Positions 19,736 through 30,592 of a stretch of 64,000 nucleotides of DNA are shown one piece after another. The notes below the pieces were generated by a model that saw only the letters and a program-made list of their open reading frames with translations, was not told where the DNA came from and made no database searches. The number at the start of each line of letters is the position of its first letter. The first letter of the stretch is position 1. Source of the stretch: Corinectria fuckeliana (Eukaryota > Ascomycota > Sordariomycetes > Hypocreales > Nectriaceae); NCBI GenBank assembly GCA_019137255.1, contig WPDH01000001.1:44370-108369 (forward strand). Direction: 5' to 3'. The translations under genes were made by a program, and so were the position numbers.

Positions 19736-21533
19736 AAAGGGAAAAAGGAAGAAGGGAAGGAGGGAAGAAGATTACAAAGAAAAAGAGTCGCGTGATGGGT
19801 ATGCAGACATGTCTTCCTTCGTTGAGCAACCCAAGCGGCAGGTACAGACAGGTACGAGGGGTGAGGCATTATGCATAAAGACAACCTACTGCGTAACTAG
19901 CTGTTAGTCGAATGGTAAAAGTAAACTTTATTGAAACGGCGTGTCTCGAGCGTCGAATGTTGGCAAATGCCTGAACTGCCCTGCCCGTCTTGTTGATCTG
20001 GCTTGTTGGGGGCCGGGATGTTGATTAGCACTCGGCGGAGCACGCGACGGAGCACACGACGACGGCAGTGACGGACGTATCACACGACGCAGAAAGCTGG
20101 AGCCTACAGTCGCGCCGGGATGGCACGGGGCAGGCCAGTGAGGGAAAACAACCGATTCCTTCCTGGCCGTGACAGAGTGCGTGCTGTAATAAAATGAAGT
20201 CGGGCTTGCAGGGTGGCGGTTCTTATCCACGGCTGGAGACGAAAACCTCCACCTTACCCCGCGCAGCGCCATGGCGGCAGACACGCACAGGCTGAGAACC
20301 AGGAGCGAGAGACGTAGCAGATGGCGCTTGCAGGGTTGCTCCTGTGGTGGAGGTGGAGAAGCCTGCCAAGTCGCCAGCCTGTGAGAAGAACGCGCTGCAA
20401 CGACCTTCCAGATAAGGTAACGAGGCAAAGAGATAGGGGACGGTTCGGAGCCACTTGGCACCCCCCGGCGGGTCCGCAAAGGAAGCCCCGAGGTCGAATC
20501 CACCAGGATTTCTTCTCCGCCCCAGGGGGGAGCTTGTGATTGATGCTTATTTGCTTATCTGGGCGGGAGGAAGCTTTTGGGGTTTGTTCTAGAAATTGGC
20601 CAACACCCGTTACGGCCTCGCTCTCGCGATACTGCGCGTCATGGCGGGAGGCTTGGGGCTCTTGGCGGCTGTACCCAGAACCGACCACAACCAGTAATTA
20701 GACTACTAGGTACGTACCTAAGTAGCAAGTTTCTCAGTATTATTACTAGTACTAGTAGTACGTAGGATGAGACTTGGAATCTGCCCTACGCCCGACTGAC
20801 ATACCGGTAGGCCCGACTGCCGTGCCGTTGGCATGGCGCTGGCGCGGGAAGCCCTTGTTAGTGGTGGCTGCAAAGGGCTGCAAGGGGAGAAGAAGAAAGC
20901 CGAGGCGTTTCTCTCCTTCTTCAGCACTACAGTAGACTATTACGCAAAAGCAACCAGCTAGTAAACTGCGAGACACAAGGAAAAAAAACTTCACTTCCTC
21001 TCGCAGGACCATCTGCCCATCCAAAAGCTGCCAAGCGCCCCATCTCCAGACCCAGCTGATCAGCGGCAACGTCGTCCCCCCCCCCCGGCCGCCTGTTAGA
21101 TTACGTGATGATGGATCTCGCAAGCAGGTTGCGGGCGTTTGTTCTTCAACGAGTTATAACCCCAGCTCCCAACTTCCCCCTCCCCCTCCCCCAGGGGTAG
21201 CATCGCATCCACGGTGGATGGGGCGCCCCGTCCGAAGCTGCTGCCGCTTTCAGCTTGGTGGAAATGGCAAGTTGGGCCGACAAGGGCGCGCAATACCGTC
21301 GCAACGCCGCGGCGGCTTGGCAAGACTCCTCTGAAGCGATAGAGGCGAACCAGGGGCCCCGCCGGGAGCAAGAGACGCCGAATCAAGAGCCGCCGAAACG
21401 GCAATGTGATGGTGCATACAGTAATTTGCTGTTTGTAGCTTATGTATTGCCAAGGCTGACCCCGAGGTTTATCTGCACGTTAGAGGCACAACAGGCACGA
21501 CAAGGGTGGAGGGTAAGGGTCTGAACCGTGGAT

Positions 21534-21576
21534 GGGGACTGGGACTAGGACTGGGACTCGGGCTCGGACTGGGATG
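21534..21576 (+). repeat. GGGACT-type minisatellite
   Basis: About seven degenerate copies of a six-base unit (GGGACT/AGGACT/CGGACT) in the upstream region of the amino-acid permease. Confidence 0.7.
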
Positions 21577-21715
21577 GCTCGTGGCGACCACCAACCTGCC
21601 AGACAGACACAGGAAACATTTAAGGTCGTCGATCCTTGCTGCTCGTTTCTCGCCGTCGGGTCCCTCTCCTCTTTATCATCTGTGCGATGCGCCTGTGATC
21701 CGAGTGTAACCTTGT

Positions 21716-21767
21716 CTCACTCACTCACCCACTCACTCACCCACTCACTCACCCTCTCTCACTCAGG
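21716..21767 (+). repeat. CACTCACT microsatellite in permease leader region
   Basis: Imperfect CTCACTCACCCA repeats, pyrimidine-rich, ending about 80 bp before the permease ATG; probably in the 5' leader or core promoter. Confidence 0.7.
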
Positions 21768-21848
21768 TGTCACCTGCTCCCCAGGTTCAAATCTTCCTTC
21801 CATTCTCCTTGGCCCTCTGTATCAAACCACACTTGCCTCCCCGTCGTC

Positions 21849-23828
21849 ATGAGCGGCCTCGTCAAACGCTCGTCGTCGGACGTCGAGAAGACGGATCTCG
21901 GCTACGATGTGAACGCCCTCCACGCCACCAACGACGGCGGCTCCGTCCACATCGCGGGCCTCGAGACGAACCCCGAGACGTCGCTGCATCGCGGCCTCAA
22001 GGCTCGCCACATCACCATGATTGCCATTGGAGGCGCCATCGGAACAGGTGAGGCAAAGAAGGGCTCAGCAAACCCCATGCGTGGGTCGCTCTGTTGGAGT
22101 CCAGTCTGGCTAACCGTCTTGCGAAAAGGTCTCATCATCGGCACCGGCAAGGCTCTCGCCCAAGCCGGCCCCGGCTCCGTCTTCATCTGCTACACCATCG
22201 TCGGCTTCGTCGTCTTCCTCGTCATGGCTGCTCTCGGCGAGATGGCCGCTTGGCTGCCCATCTCTTCTGGCTTCACTGGTTATGCCTCGCGCTTCTGCGA
22301 TCCGTCTCTCGGCTTTGCTCTCGGCTGGACGTGAGCACCCCCCCCCCCCCCCCCCCCCCCCNNTAACCCCCCCCCCCCCCCCCCCTCCTGTTCCGTTCTG
22401 AATCCGCCCGTGGCCCTTGACTAACACGGCTGCGCAGATACTGGTTCAAGTACATCATCGTCACCCCCAATCAATTGACTGCTGCTTCCCTCGTCATCCA
22501 GTACTGGGTCGATCGCGACACCGTCAACCCCGGCGTCTTCATTGCCATCTTCCTCGTCGTCATCATCTGCATCAACTACTTCGGCATCAAGTTCTTCGGC
22601 GAGTTTGAGTTCTGGCTGTCCTCGTTCAAGGTCATCGTCATCATCGGCATCATCTTGTTCTCCCTCATCCTGGCCCTCGGCGGCGGCCCTGACCACGACC
22701 GCAAGGGATTCCGCTACTGGAGCAATCCTGGGTATGTCCCAATGGCCTCGTCCCTTTTTGCATCAAGGCTCCAAAGCCAGCTAACAACCTTTGCCTCCCC
22801 GCAGCGCATTCAAGCCCTATCTCAAGGAAGGCGATGCTGGCAAGTTCCTCGGCTTCTGGTCTTGCATGGTCAACGCCACCTTTGCCTACCTGGGCACTGA
22901 GCTCGTCGGCGTCACCGTCGCCGAGGCCCAGAACCCCCGCAAGACGGTCCCCCGCGCCATCAAGCTCACCTTCTACCGAATCCTCTTCTTCTACTGCCTC
23001 TCCGTCCTCCTCGTCGGCATGCTCGTCCCCTACGACTCCCCCGAGCTTGCCTTCGCCACCAAGCAGACGACTGGCGCCTCCGCCTCGCCCTTTGTCGTTG
23101 CCGCTGACCTCGCCGGCATCAGAGTGCTCCCGCACATCATCAACGCCTGCATCTGCGTCTTCGTCTTTTCCGCCTCCAACTCCGACTTGTACATTGCCAG
23201 CCGCACCCTCTACGGACTTGCATCCAACGGCCAGGCGCCCGCCATCTTCAAGCGCACCGACAAGCGCGGCGTGCCCGTCTACGCCCTCGCCTTCTCTGCC
23301 CTGTTCGCCTGCCTGGCCTTTATGAACGTCGCCGACGATTCCACAAAGGTATTTGGCTACTTTGTCAACCTCACCACCATCTTCGGTCTTCTGACGTGGA
23401 TCTCCATCCTCGTCACCCACATACACTGGTGCAAGGCCCGCAAGGCCCAGAACATCCCCAACGAGATCCTGCCGTACGTCGCGCCCCTCGGCATCTGGGG
23501 TTCCTACGTCGCCCTCGCCATATGCGTGCTCATCGCCATCACCAAGAACTACGACGTCTTCGTCGGCGGCGACTTCGGCAACGAGAAGTACAAGACCTTC
23601 ATCACCGGCTACCTGGGCATCCCCATCTACTTGGCCCTCATCTTTGGCCACAAGATTGTCAAGAAGACGCGCGGCCACAAGCCCCACGAGGTCGACTTCT
23701 ACACCGGCAAGGACATTATCGACAACGAGGAGAACGAGTTCCTGGCCCGCAAGGCTGCTCTTAAGGAGGCGAGGGGCCCCAGCCGCGGTGGTTGGATCTA
23801 CAAGAACTTTCTCTCCTGGCTATTCTAG
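21849..23828 (+). CDS. amino-acid permease (YAT/general amino-acid permease family)
   Basis: Four exons, join(21849..22047,22129..22330,22438..22731,22805..23828), 572 residues, ending GGWIYKNFLSWLF. The N-terminal cytosolic tail leads into LHRGLKARHITMIAIGGAIGTGLIIGTG, the signature of fungal amino-acid permeases, followed by about 12 membrane segments (FICYTIVGFVVFLVMAALGE, FIAIFLVVIICINYFGIKFFGE and others). Motifs such as FAYLGTELVGVTVAEAQNPRK and FSASNSDLYIASRTLYGLA are family hallmarks. It should import amino acids by proton symport at the plasma membrane. Intron 1 is 81 nt, in frame and stop-free, so retention would insert 27 residues. Intron 2 contains a poly-C run with two N and its true length is uncertain. 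Confidence 0.93.
22337..22385 (+). repeat. poly-C tract with assembly gap (NN)
   Basis: About 49 bases of almost pure C, interrupted by NNTAA at 22362-22366, inside intron 2 of the permease. Likely a homopolymer that could not be assembled; the exon frames on both sides are unaffected. Confidence 0.85.
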
Positions 23829-24521
23829 TGGTGCCTGGATCACTCGAGTACTAGAAATTACATTGACCATGAGGAGCAAGATAATTTGCAAAAACTTTAC
23901 ATTTGGTAACGATTTTGTGGCTTTTTATGATCATGTTCCACTGTGACTGCATGTGGTGTATTAAAGCTCGTGTTCAAGTCAGGTAGTATCACTGAGTGTA
24001 ACCAAGGTACCGATTGCCTAAACTCCAATGACCGTATTGCACATGTTTCATAGCTTCAAGCCTACCCTCCAACACCTGGTGAGCTTTGCGATTTCAGTGA
24101 ACCTTTGGGGGCGTAGGAAACACAATTTCCAACACCCGATACCAGATCCTATTGCTTGGCTTCCAGATTGAGGAAAATGATGGTGGAATATGTCTCGCGG
24201 GTCACTGAGAACACTTTCCACCTTACAGACGTGCTAGCAATAGCCCTGTAAACTATGAGGTCGTCAACTAGTGCCGTAGCAATTCCGATTATTGTTTCAC
24301 ATACTTTTACTTCATTCAACCAAAAAGACTAGTAGTCACGTCGCGCCGCACAGTCCGTGGCCAGCGTCGTTGGAAGAGTCAATGGTGATTACGGCATGTC
24401 TAGTGGCCGACCTATAAACTTTTTTTGGGCAACTACTATAATTATCCGATGATTGCGATTGCACCAGCGCCTTTCCCAGTGCGGTTTTGTTCCTTTTGGC
24501 TCCTCCAGTGGCACACTGCAA
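23829..24521. other. intergenic region between convergent genes
   Basis: 3' flanks of the permease and the DUF1993 gene. No gene, RNA or repeat recognised. Confidence 0.5.
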
Positions 24522-25103
24522 CTAGAAGCCCAAGAAGCTGGCAATAAAATCCCTCTTCCCCAGAGGCACACCCTTGGCCCGCAGGATGGAGTAGGCGGTG
24601 GTGAGGTGGAAGTAGAAGTTGGGGAAGTTGTGAGTCAAGATGGCTTGCTCGACCGAAACCTGGTGCGTCTCTCCCGACCACGGAACAAGCCTGGTTTCGT
24701 TAGTCTTGTATGTACAAGACAAAGACTTGAGAGGAGTTGCGACTTACAGGTCAACCTTCACTCTTGCTCGAGAGTTCACCGCTGCGGCATCGACGGCCGT
24801 GACCAAGTCCAATGTCTTCTGGATTCGCTTGCGGAGGTCGTCGACCGTCTTCTCGTTGTTCTCGAAGAACTTGGGCTCGGTGCCGGTCAGACGACCAACG
24901 GCGACTTGAACCGCCTTGGAGGCATTCTGGACCTGGAAGGCGAGGGGGAGCTGGTCCTCGACGAGTCGGGCCTCGGCGAATGCGTCGACGTCTTGGTCCT
25001 TCTCTTTGGCGAACTCCTCGGCCTTGGCCAGGACGTGGTCGAATGACGTCAACCCCTTGGTCAAGGTAGGGACGAGAGTGTCGTAGAGCGTGAGGCCGGC
25101 CAT
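24522..25103 (-). CDS. DUF1993-family protein
   Basis: Two exons, complement(join(24522..24690,24748..25103)), 174 residues; 57-nt intron with GTAAGT donor and CTAAC branch. The protein begins MAGLTLYDTLVPTLTKGLTSFDHVL and has DQLPLAFQVQNASKAVQ, the helical core of DUF1993. After the intron it reads HQVSVEQAILTHNFPNFYFHLTTAYSILRAKGVPLGKRDFI, a conserved C-terminal motif. The family is a four-helix bundle of the DinB-like type, about 165-175 residues, with no established biochemical role. The conserved His residues (HNFPNFYFH) might bind metal; that is inference. Confidence 0.88.
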
Positions 25104-26676
25104 GTTGGAGGTGGTGTGCGGGATGAAGGTGTGTGCAATAGTGAAGTGCTTTGTAAGTGAGAGACGTTACACAAGGGATGCTTCGATTTATATACGGTGA
25201 GCCTCGAGGCAATTATCAATAAGCTGCCGCAATTACGTGATCTGGAGCTTACACAGCCAGAGCTGCGTCTGCGGGGTTGTCGCGAGCATGGCAATGCTGC
25301 TTAGCCGCGCACTTGACACACATAAACGGACATCTTTCAATGCCGGCAAAAGGTGGAAGAAAGACCATCGTCAGCCGCGTTTGCAGGTACGATGTCGTGA
25401 TAGGGCCCCCCGGATATGCGTGGCGCCATGCGCAGGAACATGGCGTCATCCCGGTGTCGACTCAATGCAAGGCAACCACTCGGACGCCCGTCCCGATGCC
25501 GGAGCCTTGGTGTGGATGTCTTGATCAACGGGGGGGGGGCTGGCCTTGCGATTGGGCTGCGAGGGGGAAGCTGCGTCTAATTATGGCGGGTTTCGCGAGG
25601 CCATCGTGACTTGTCCCTTGTGGGATGATCCCACCGGCGCCGAGGGTCCGAGCCTCAGGTGCCGGAACGGCCCGGTACCGAATGCAAGACTGCATGTGCT
25701 TCGTATCAGGCGGTGAATACAGGAGTGGACGTTACATTCTGTAAGATCTGTAAGATTGTGGGCGCACAGAGTCACTGGCGGATGTGGCCCGCAGGGGTCC
25801 CAACGTAACCGCAGAATTGAACCCTGATTAACCACAGCACAGGGAACGGCTATTTGAATCAAGCATTCTCTACGTCTCGGCAGGGCATCAACACCAAGAT
25901 CGCTGGCATCAGCAACCGTGTAGACAATTCCTTTACACAGATCCTTTCTACTTGACGATCACATTACTAGCAATCCGACGAACAATCCCGCCATGCTTCG
26001 GCTTTGTTCCGTGCAGTGTTTGCTGCGCCATAGGGGCACATTTGTTATTCTTTGATCGATGCCGTTCCTCCACTGCCCTGATCCGTTCGTGATTGTCTTT
26101 GTCAGGGCCATGCTAAATGAGACAGGAAGTCCTTGGTTTCTTTGTTCCCTCGCTGTTCTCTACAGCATATCCTTATCGTGCAAAGGCTGTCTCGGTCCCC
26201 AAAGCCCAGGACTCGAGGCGAGTTCTCTCGTCTATAGCAGCAAATGTCGTTTTATGAAGATATCTTCTGGTCTGCGAGCTAATAACTATGCACCTTGCTC
26301 CAATGGCCAATTAATAGTTCACCGGGAAAAGTAGCTCAAGGATTGGGGGTTCACATCGATGCTAGACGGAGGTTAAGCTCGTTGGCCTAGTAGCTGTCTA
26401 AGCCATACAATAGGTACAAAGCAAAACATCGGAACATCAGAACGTCAAAGCACATAGACACCAGAGCTTCCAAACCCAGCTTACTTTGTCTACTCCTATA
26501 AAGCCTCATCTGCAGAGTTATCCATGTCAAGCATCATTCATCGTACTCAGACTCCCAGATCTGGCACGCAGCAACAAGCACTATATTAACTTACATCTAC
26601 TCCTTTACGCACTCACTTACGCCTCTCTTCGTAACAAGCCCGGATCTTTACCCCAGCACCCTCCAAATAATACAGA
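25104..26676. other. 1.6-kb region without recognised gene
   Basis: Open frames at 25237-25609 (plus) and 25581-25862 (minus) overlap and match nothing; no repeat or RNA seen. A TTACGTGAT word near 25233 lies about 125 bp upstream of the DUF1993 start. Confidence 0.4.
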
Positions 26677-28233
26677 ATGCCGCCAACTACCAGGAGCACC
26701 AAGCGCAACAACCCCAGCAGCCAGCCTGCCGTTCAGCGCCCGACCAAGAAGCGCCGTGTCCGGGAGTCCACTTCTCCGCTCGACGAAGGGCCCTCCATCG
26801 GCACAATTACCCCCAAGGCCAACGCCGATTCTGAGGTCGCCCTTGCAGAGCCTCTCAAGAAGACTCTTCCCTCTCCCCAAAAGGCCAGCACGACAAAGAA
26901 GCGCCCTGTCCGGAAGCCCGCTCCTTCGCTCGACGGAGACCCTTCCGGCAGCACACCTAACCCCCGGACCGAGGCCGATTCCGACATGACCGCTGAGGAG
27001 AAGCCTGCTAAGAAGATTCGGATTCGTATCAAAAAGGCCGTCCGGGCCAAGGAGCCACTCGGCCCGGTTGCCAAGGCTGGGGGTGACGGGCAGGAGACAA
27101 AAGCAGGCGACGAGAAGGAGGCAAAGGGGGGCGACGAGCAGGAGGCAAAAGGAGGCGACGAGCAAGAGCCGCAACTCGACGCCGACATTTGCAAGGCTGT
27201 CAGCGAGCACCTCAGGGACGAGATGCCCCCCTTCACCACCATCGACCTCAAGGGGGTTCTCGGGCAAAAGGGCCCGCCATTCCGCTACGTCTACTGGAAA
27301 GGACACACTGACGAAGATGAGGAGAAGCTGCGTCAAGAGTGGGACGAGTCGCTCGATAAACAAGACATCGACGCCGCCAAGGTGGGCGACCTCGGCGAGC
27401 TCTTGCAGACCTGGAAAGTAGCCTTCCGCGTGTTCGGCAAGTCGCCCATGGAAATCGTGTCGTCCCAACGCCTCGTCGTCTACAAGGCTCTGCCCGGCGA
27501 GGAAAAGGCCGCTGGACGCTCGGGGCTCTGGTCGCCCGAGTTCTGCAACGCGCTGTCCGTCTTGATGACGCATCCGTTCTGGTACCGCGACGCGGAAAGG
27601 CTCGTCATGGCCATGCAGTTCGCCGTCATCTGCCGCACCGACGACCGTCGATCCTGGTGCGAGGCGGGCAGCGCCAGCCTGGACGGCGACGGCCAGACGC
27701 TCAGCATGCTCTGGGAAAAGCTCAGCGGCGAAGCCGTCCCCGAGCCGATTGTGGACATCCACGCCCGACTCCATGAGGCTCACCCGACGGGAGGCAGCGT
27801 GTCCATGTCGGATCTCATGTACCAGCTCGGCAAGACCGTCAAGCAGAAGGCGCGCCCGCATGTCCCCGTTGACCCGAGGTTCGGGGATCTCGAGGTGTAC
27901 TCAGTCACCACCTGGGACCTCGAGAACCTCCTGAGCGCCCTCGACAGCGTCACAAAGTACGGCATGCCAGCGCTGGTGCCCACCAAGACGGCGTACGCTT
28001 ACCACATGGCCTGCCGAGGCGACGCGTCTGCGTGCCTCCCCGAGGCCGAATGCCTCTCAGAATACTACAAGAGGTGCTGGTTGAACGAAAAGCGATACTA
28101 CATGTACGACGTTTGCAGGGGGTCGGACCTGTTCCTCAGTAGTGGCTCCAAGAACGAGTTCTCCGAGGTGGCCATTCCCCGTAGACGAGTCCTCCGAAGA
28201 AGATACTTGGCCACCTCACACCCGACCCCTTAG
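26677..28233 (+). CDS. unrecognised 518-residue protein with charged repeat-bearing N-terminus
   Basis: Single exon. I do not recognise the family. Residues 1-170 are low complexity and basic/acidic: two degenerate ~45-residue units begin with TKKRRVRES and TKKRPVRKP and share SPLDEGPS/PSLDGDPS, and then short GGDEQEAK-type units repeat. From about 170 the sequence looks globular (DADICKAVSEHLRDEMPPF, FRYVYWKGHTDEDEEKLRQEWDESL, FWYRDAERLVMAMQFAVICRTDDR) and ends with several Cys and Tyr (YYKRCWLNEKRYYMYDVCRG). The basic clusters KKRRVR and KKIRIRIKKAVR could be nuclear-localisation signals. GC-rich codon use matches neighbouring real genes, and the reading frame is long, so it is very likely expressed. 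Probably restricted to related fungi. Confidence 0.75.
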   Translation: MPPTTRSTKRNNPSSQPAVQRPTKKRRVRESTSPLDEGPSIGTITPKANADSEVALAEPLKKTLPSPQKASTTKKRPVRKPAPSLDGDPSGSTPNPRTEADSDMTAEEKPAKKIRIRIKKAVRAKEPLGPVAKAGGDGQETKAGDEKEAKGGDEQEAKGGDEQEPQLDADICKAVSEHLRDEMPPFTTIDLKGVLGQKGPPFRYVYWKGHTDEDEEKLRQEWDESLDKQDIDAAKVGDLGELLQTWKVAFRVFGKSPMEIVSSQRLVVYKALPGEEKAAGRSGLWSPEFCNALSVLMTHPFWYRDAERLVMAMQFAVICRTDDRRSWCEAGSASLDGDGQTLSMLWEKLSGEAVPEPIVDIHARLHEAHPTGGSVSMSDLMYQLGKTVKQKARPHVPVDPRFGDLEVYSVTTWDLENLLSALDSVTKYGMPALVPTKTAYAYHMACRGDASACLPEAECLSEYYKRCWLNEKRYYMYDVCRGSDLFLSSGSKNEFSEVAIPRRRVLRRRYLATSHPTP

Positions 28234-28636
28234 GCCCAGAATGCCGCGCGAATGAAGACAGAGTGTGATGCTCAACTGGACGCACGATTTGCGAGAAACA
28301 CGGATAGGCCATATGTTGGAACGGGTGCCGACAAGTGCTCTTATGCCAAAGATGGTAGTTGGTATTCTAGGAGAATAGAAAACATATCACCTCCTACTAT
28401 GCCAAGTGCAAGTGTTTGTGACGTTGAATACTAGTAATGGTCAATTGGGCACGGAGCCATATACAAAAGATCAGAGCGCAGTGCAAGATTCAATCATCGC
28501 TCGATAAGATTTTGTTTGAAACCAGAAATGCTTTTCTATATATGTGAAAACTCGGCTCAGGTCAGTCTAGGATGTATTAAGGCTCCAATCGCAAGAAACA
28601 CACTGATCATCAAGGTGGCGTGGCGTGGCTTAGTAT
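28234..28636. other. intergenic region between convergent genes
   Basis: 3' flanks of the unrecognised gene and the desaturase gene. A 60-codon frame at 28252-28434 has no support. Confidence 0.45.
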
Positions 28637-30592
28637 CTATGCCAATCCACTCTCTCCCGTCGCTGCCATGTGCTTCTGGCAGTCAACCATGATTCTGACC
28701 TGATCACCAATGTCCCCGAGCCGGCCCAGGACCTTGGCATTGCCATCAACGAAAGTGAGAAGCTGGTAAGGAACACCTGTGTCGCGGCAAAACTCCATGG
28801 TATACTTCTGAGCCTTGCGGAGGTTGTGGCGGGGAACTCGGGGGAATAGATGGTGAATGGCTTGGAACTGGAGACCTCCGTGGATAAAGTCTAGCCACTT
28901 GGGGCAGTCAACGTCCATGGTAGTACGGAGCTGGCGCTGGGGGAACGACTCGGTCTCTCCGAGGTCGACATGGGACATTCCCCAGTGGGAGAGGGTGATC
29001 TGGATGTGCAGGGGCATGGTGACAAAATGCGAGACCAGGACAAAGAGGACTCGTGTGGTCCAGTCGGGGAGCCCTCGCCAGAGCAAACAGTAGCCGAAGA
29101 GAAACCAGTAGCAGCACATGAAGGCAATCTCAGTAGGTCGAATCCACCAAGCCTTGCCCTTGCCGAGGCCGCTAGACCTCGCGGAGAGGACGTGGAGCCA
29201 GGAGAGGAGGTAAAGGTTGAAGCGGGCGACTCCCATGACAGGGTAGTAGGTGTATTTCTGGTAGGGGACAAGGAAGTCGGCGGCGGCGTCCCAGACGAAA
29301 GTGAAGTCGTAGTAAGTGGAATGAAGGGACTTGAAGAAAGAAGGACAGGTGGCGAAGATAGGGACGTTCTGGATATCGGGATCATGCTCCTGGATGCGGT
29401 CAGCAAGGAGGGGACTAGGGAAATAGGAGAGTGAGGTGGTAGAACTTACAGGATAGTTGGTGACCAGGTGATGGACGTTGTGACTGCTCTTCCACCATCC
29501 GATGGACAGACCGCAGCAGAAGTCAGCAACGAACATGGCAATGAGTGTGTCGATGTAAAAGTTGGAAGTGATTGCTAGATGGCCACCGTCGTGGGCGGTG
29601 AACATGAGTTGATGCTGGGGGCAGTTAGAGGGCATGTTTACTCCTGAGGGGAACAGGGGGAGGGGGCATACCCAAAACAGGCCGAGGCAGATGGCCGAGG
29701 TCAAGTACCACTCGTAGTTGAGCAAGACGAGGAATCCGGTGAACAGCAGACTGTATCGAGCCATTTCCTTGCCATAGTCGATGTAGGGGCACTTGTACAG
29801 TCCCGCATCGGTGATGGTCTGATGCAGGATCTGATACTTGCGGGCAATCTCCTTCTGGACGAGGGGATCGAGAGAAGGGTAAACGGACAGGTCGTGCTGA
29901 ACCTCTCGCTCAACCGCAGCGTTGGCAATTCGGATGGCGGCGGACGGCTGTGGCAAAAGGCTCTCGGCAGCTGCGCAGGCACAGGGGCCGCGGTGGCGGA
30001 GGCCATCCTTATCCTTGAGGCCATCATTGTGGGGGACGCCGCAGCTGCACAGGGACGAGATCTGGGACACGCCGTCATCGGCACTGTCTCCTTCGGTATC
30101 TGAGCTGGATGGGCTTTCGACATTAGGCACATCCTTGGTGAAGACGCCTCCTCTAATTGGTGGTGTGCGGTTGGCCCAAGTCCCCTGCTTCCGGCCGATC
30201 CGATAGGCCTTCATGGTTCGCAACGTCTCCTTGGAGTGGTACCTATTCCGGAAAACGTTAGAAATCTGCCATGGAACTCCCGAACTCCGCACACGGCAAG
30301 ATCCAGTGCCATTGACCAATTGCCATGTTGGCTGTCGCGGGATCCCGGTTTCGCGGGACAGGCATAAATGGACCTCATCTCGTGGGAAAGGTTATTTGTT
30401 GTGGTGTACGTACGCCTTGATTTCGTCCGTCGCATCTCTTCCCACCATGTGAAGAACTGCCAGACGGCCACCGGGGTGCTTTTCCAACCATCCGTCGAGC
30501 CTCAGAACCGCGTCTTCGTAGATGACAATGATGTTTCCGTCGGCGATGAGTCCGTCGACCTCGCAAGGGGTTAGGAGCTGGTCGCGATCCAT
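28637..30592 (-). CDS. cytochrome b5-fused delta-8 sphingolipid desaturase type
   Basis: Four exons, complement(join(28637..29389,29450..29614,29672..30242,30414..30592)), 555 residues. The N-terminal cytochrome b5 domain has His39 in EKHPGG and the second haem ligand His62 in AYHSKET, the latter rebuilt across the 171-nt first intron. The desaturase domain has three His boxes: HDGGH (258-262), HNVHH (295-299) and QAIHH (481-485), where Gln replaces the first His as in all front-end desaturases. These enzymes add the delta-8 double bond to the long-chain base of ceramide, on the way to fungal glucosylceramides, in the ER membrane. Introns 2 (57 nt) and 3 (60 nt) are in frame and lack stops, so naive calling fuses them into the protein. 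A Cys-rich linker (SLCSCGV, PCACAAAES) sits between the domains. Confidence 0.92.

Larger units (their letters stand above)
19736..21848. other. 2.1-kb region without recognised gene; permease 5' flank
   Basis: A 191-codon frame on the minus strand (19928-20503) has no domain and Arg/Pro/Ser-biased composition, so it is not called. The last 350 bp is CT-rich and probably holds the permease promoter and leader. A TACCTA-type palindrome lies at 20706-20721. Confidence 0.4.

Noticed and set aside
19928..20503. 191-codon minus-strand frame
   Set aside because: Arg/Pro/Ser-rich, no domain, no intron evidence; probably chance in GC-rich upstream DNA.
21780..21795. tRNA-like GGTTCAAATC
   Set aside because: No acceptor or anticodon arm can be folded around it.
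22665..23687. Minus-strand 340-codon frame opposite the permease
   Set aside because: Antisense shadow of permease exons; Gly/Asp/Val-biased and without motifs.
26617..27861. Minus-strand 414-codon frame opposite the 518-residue gene
   Set aside because: Antisense shadow with Leu/Gly/Arg bias; the sense strand has better start context and globular sequence, though neither strand has a known family.
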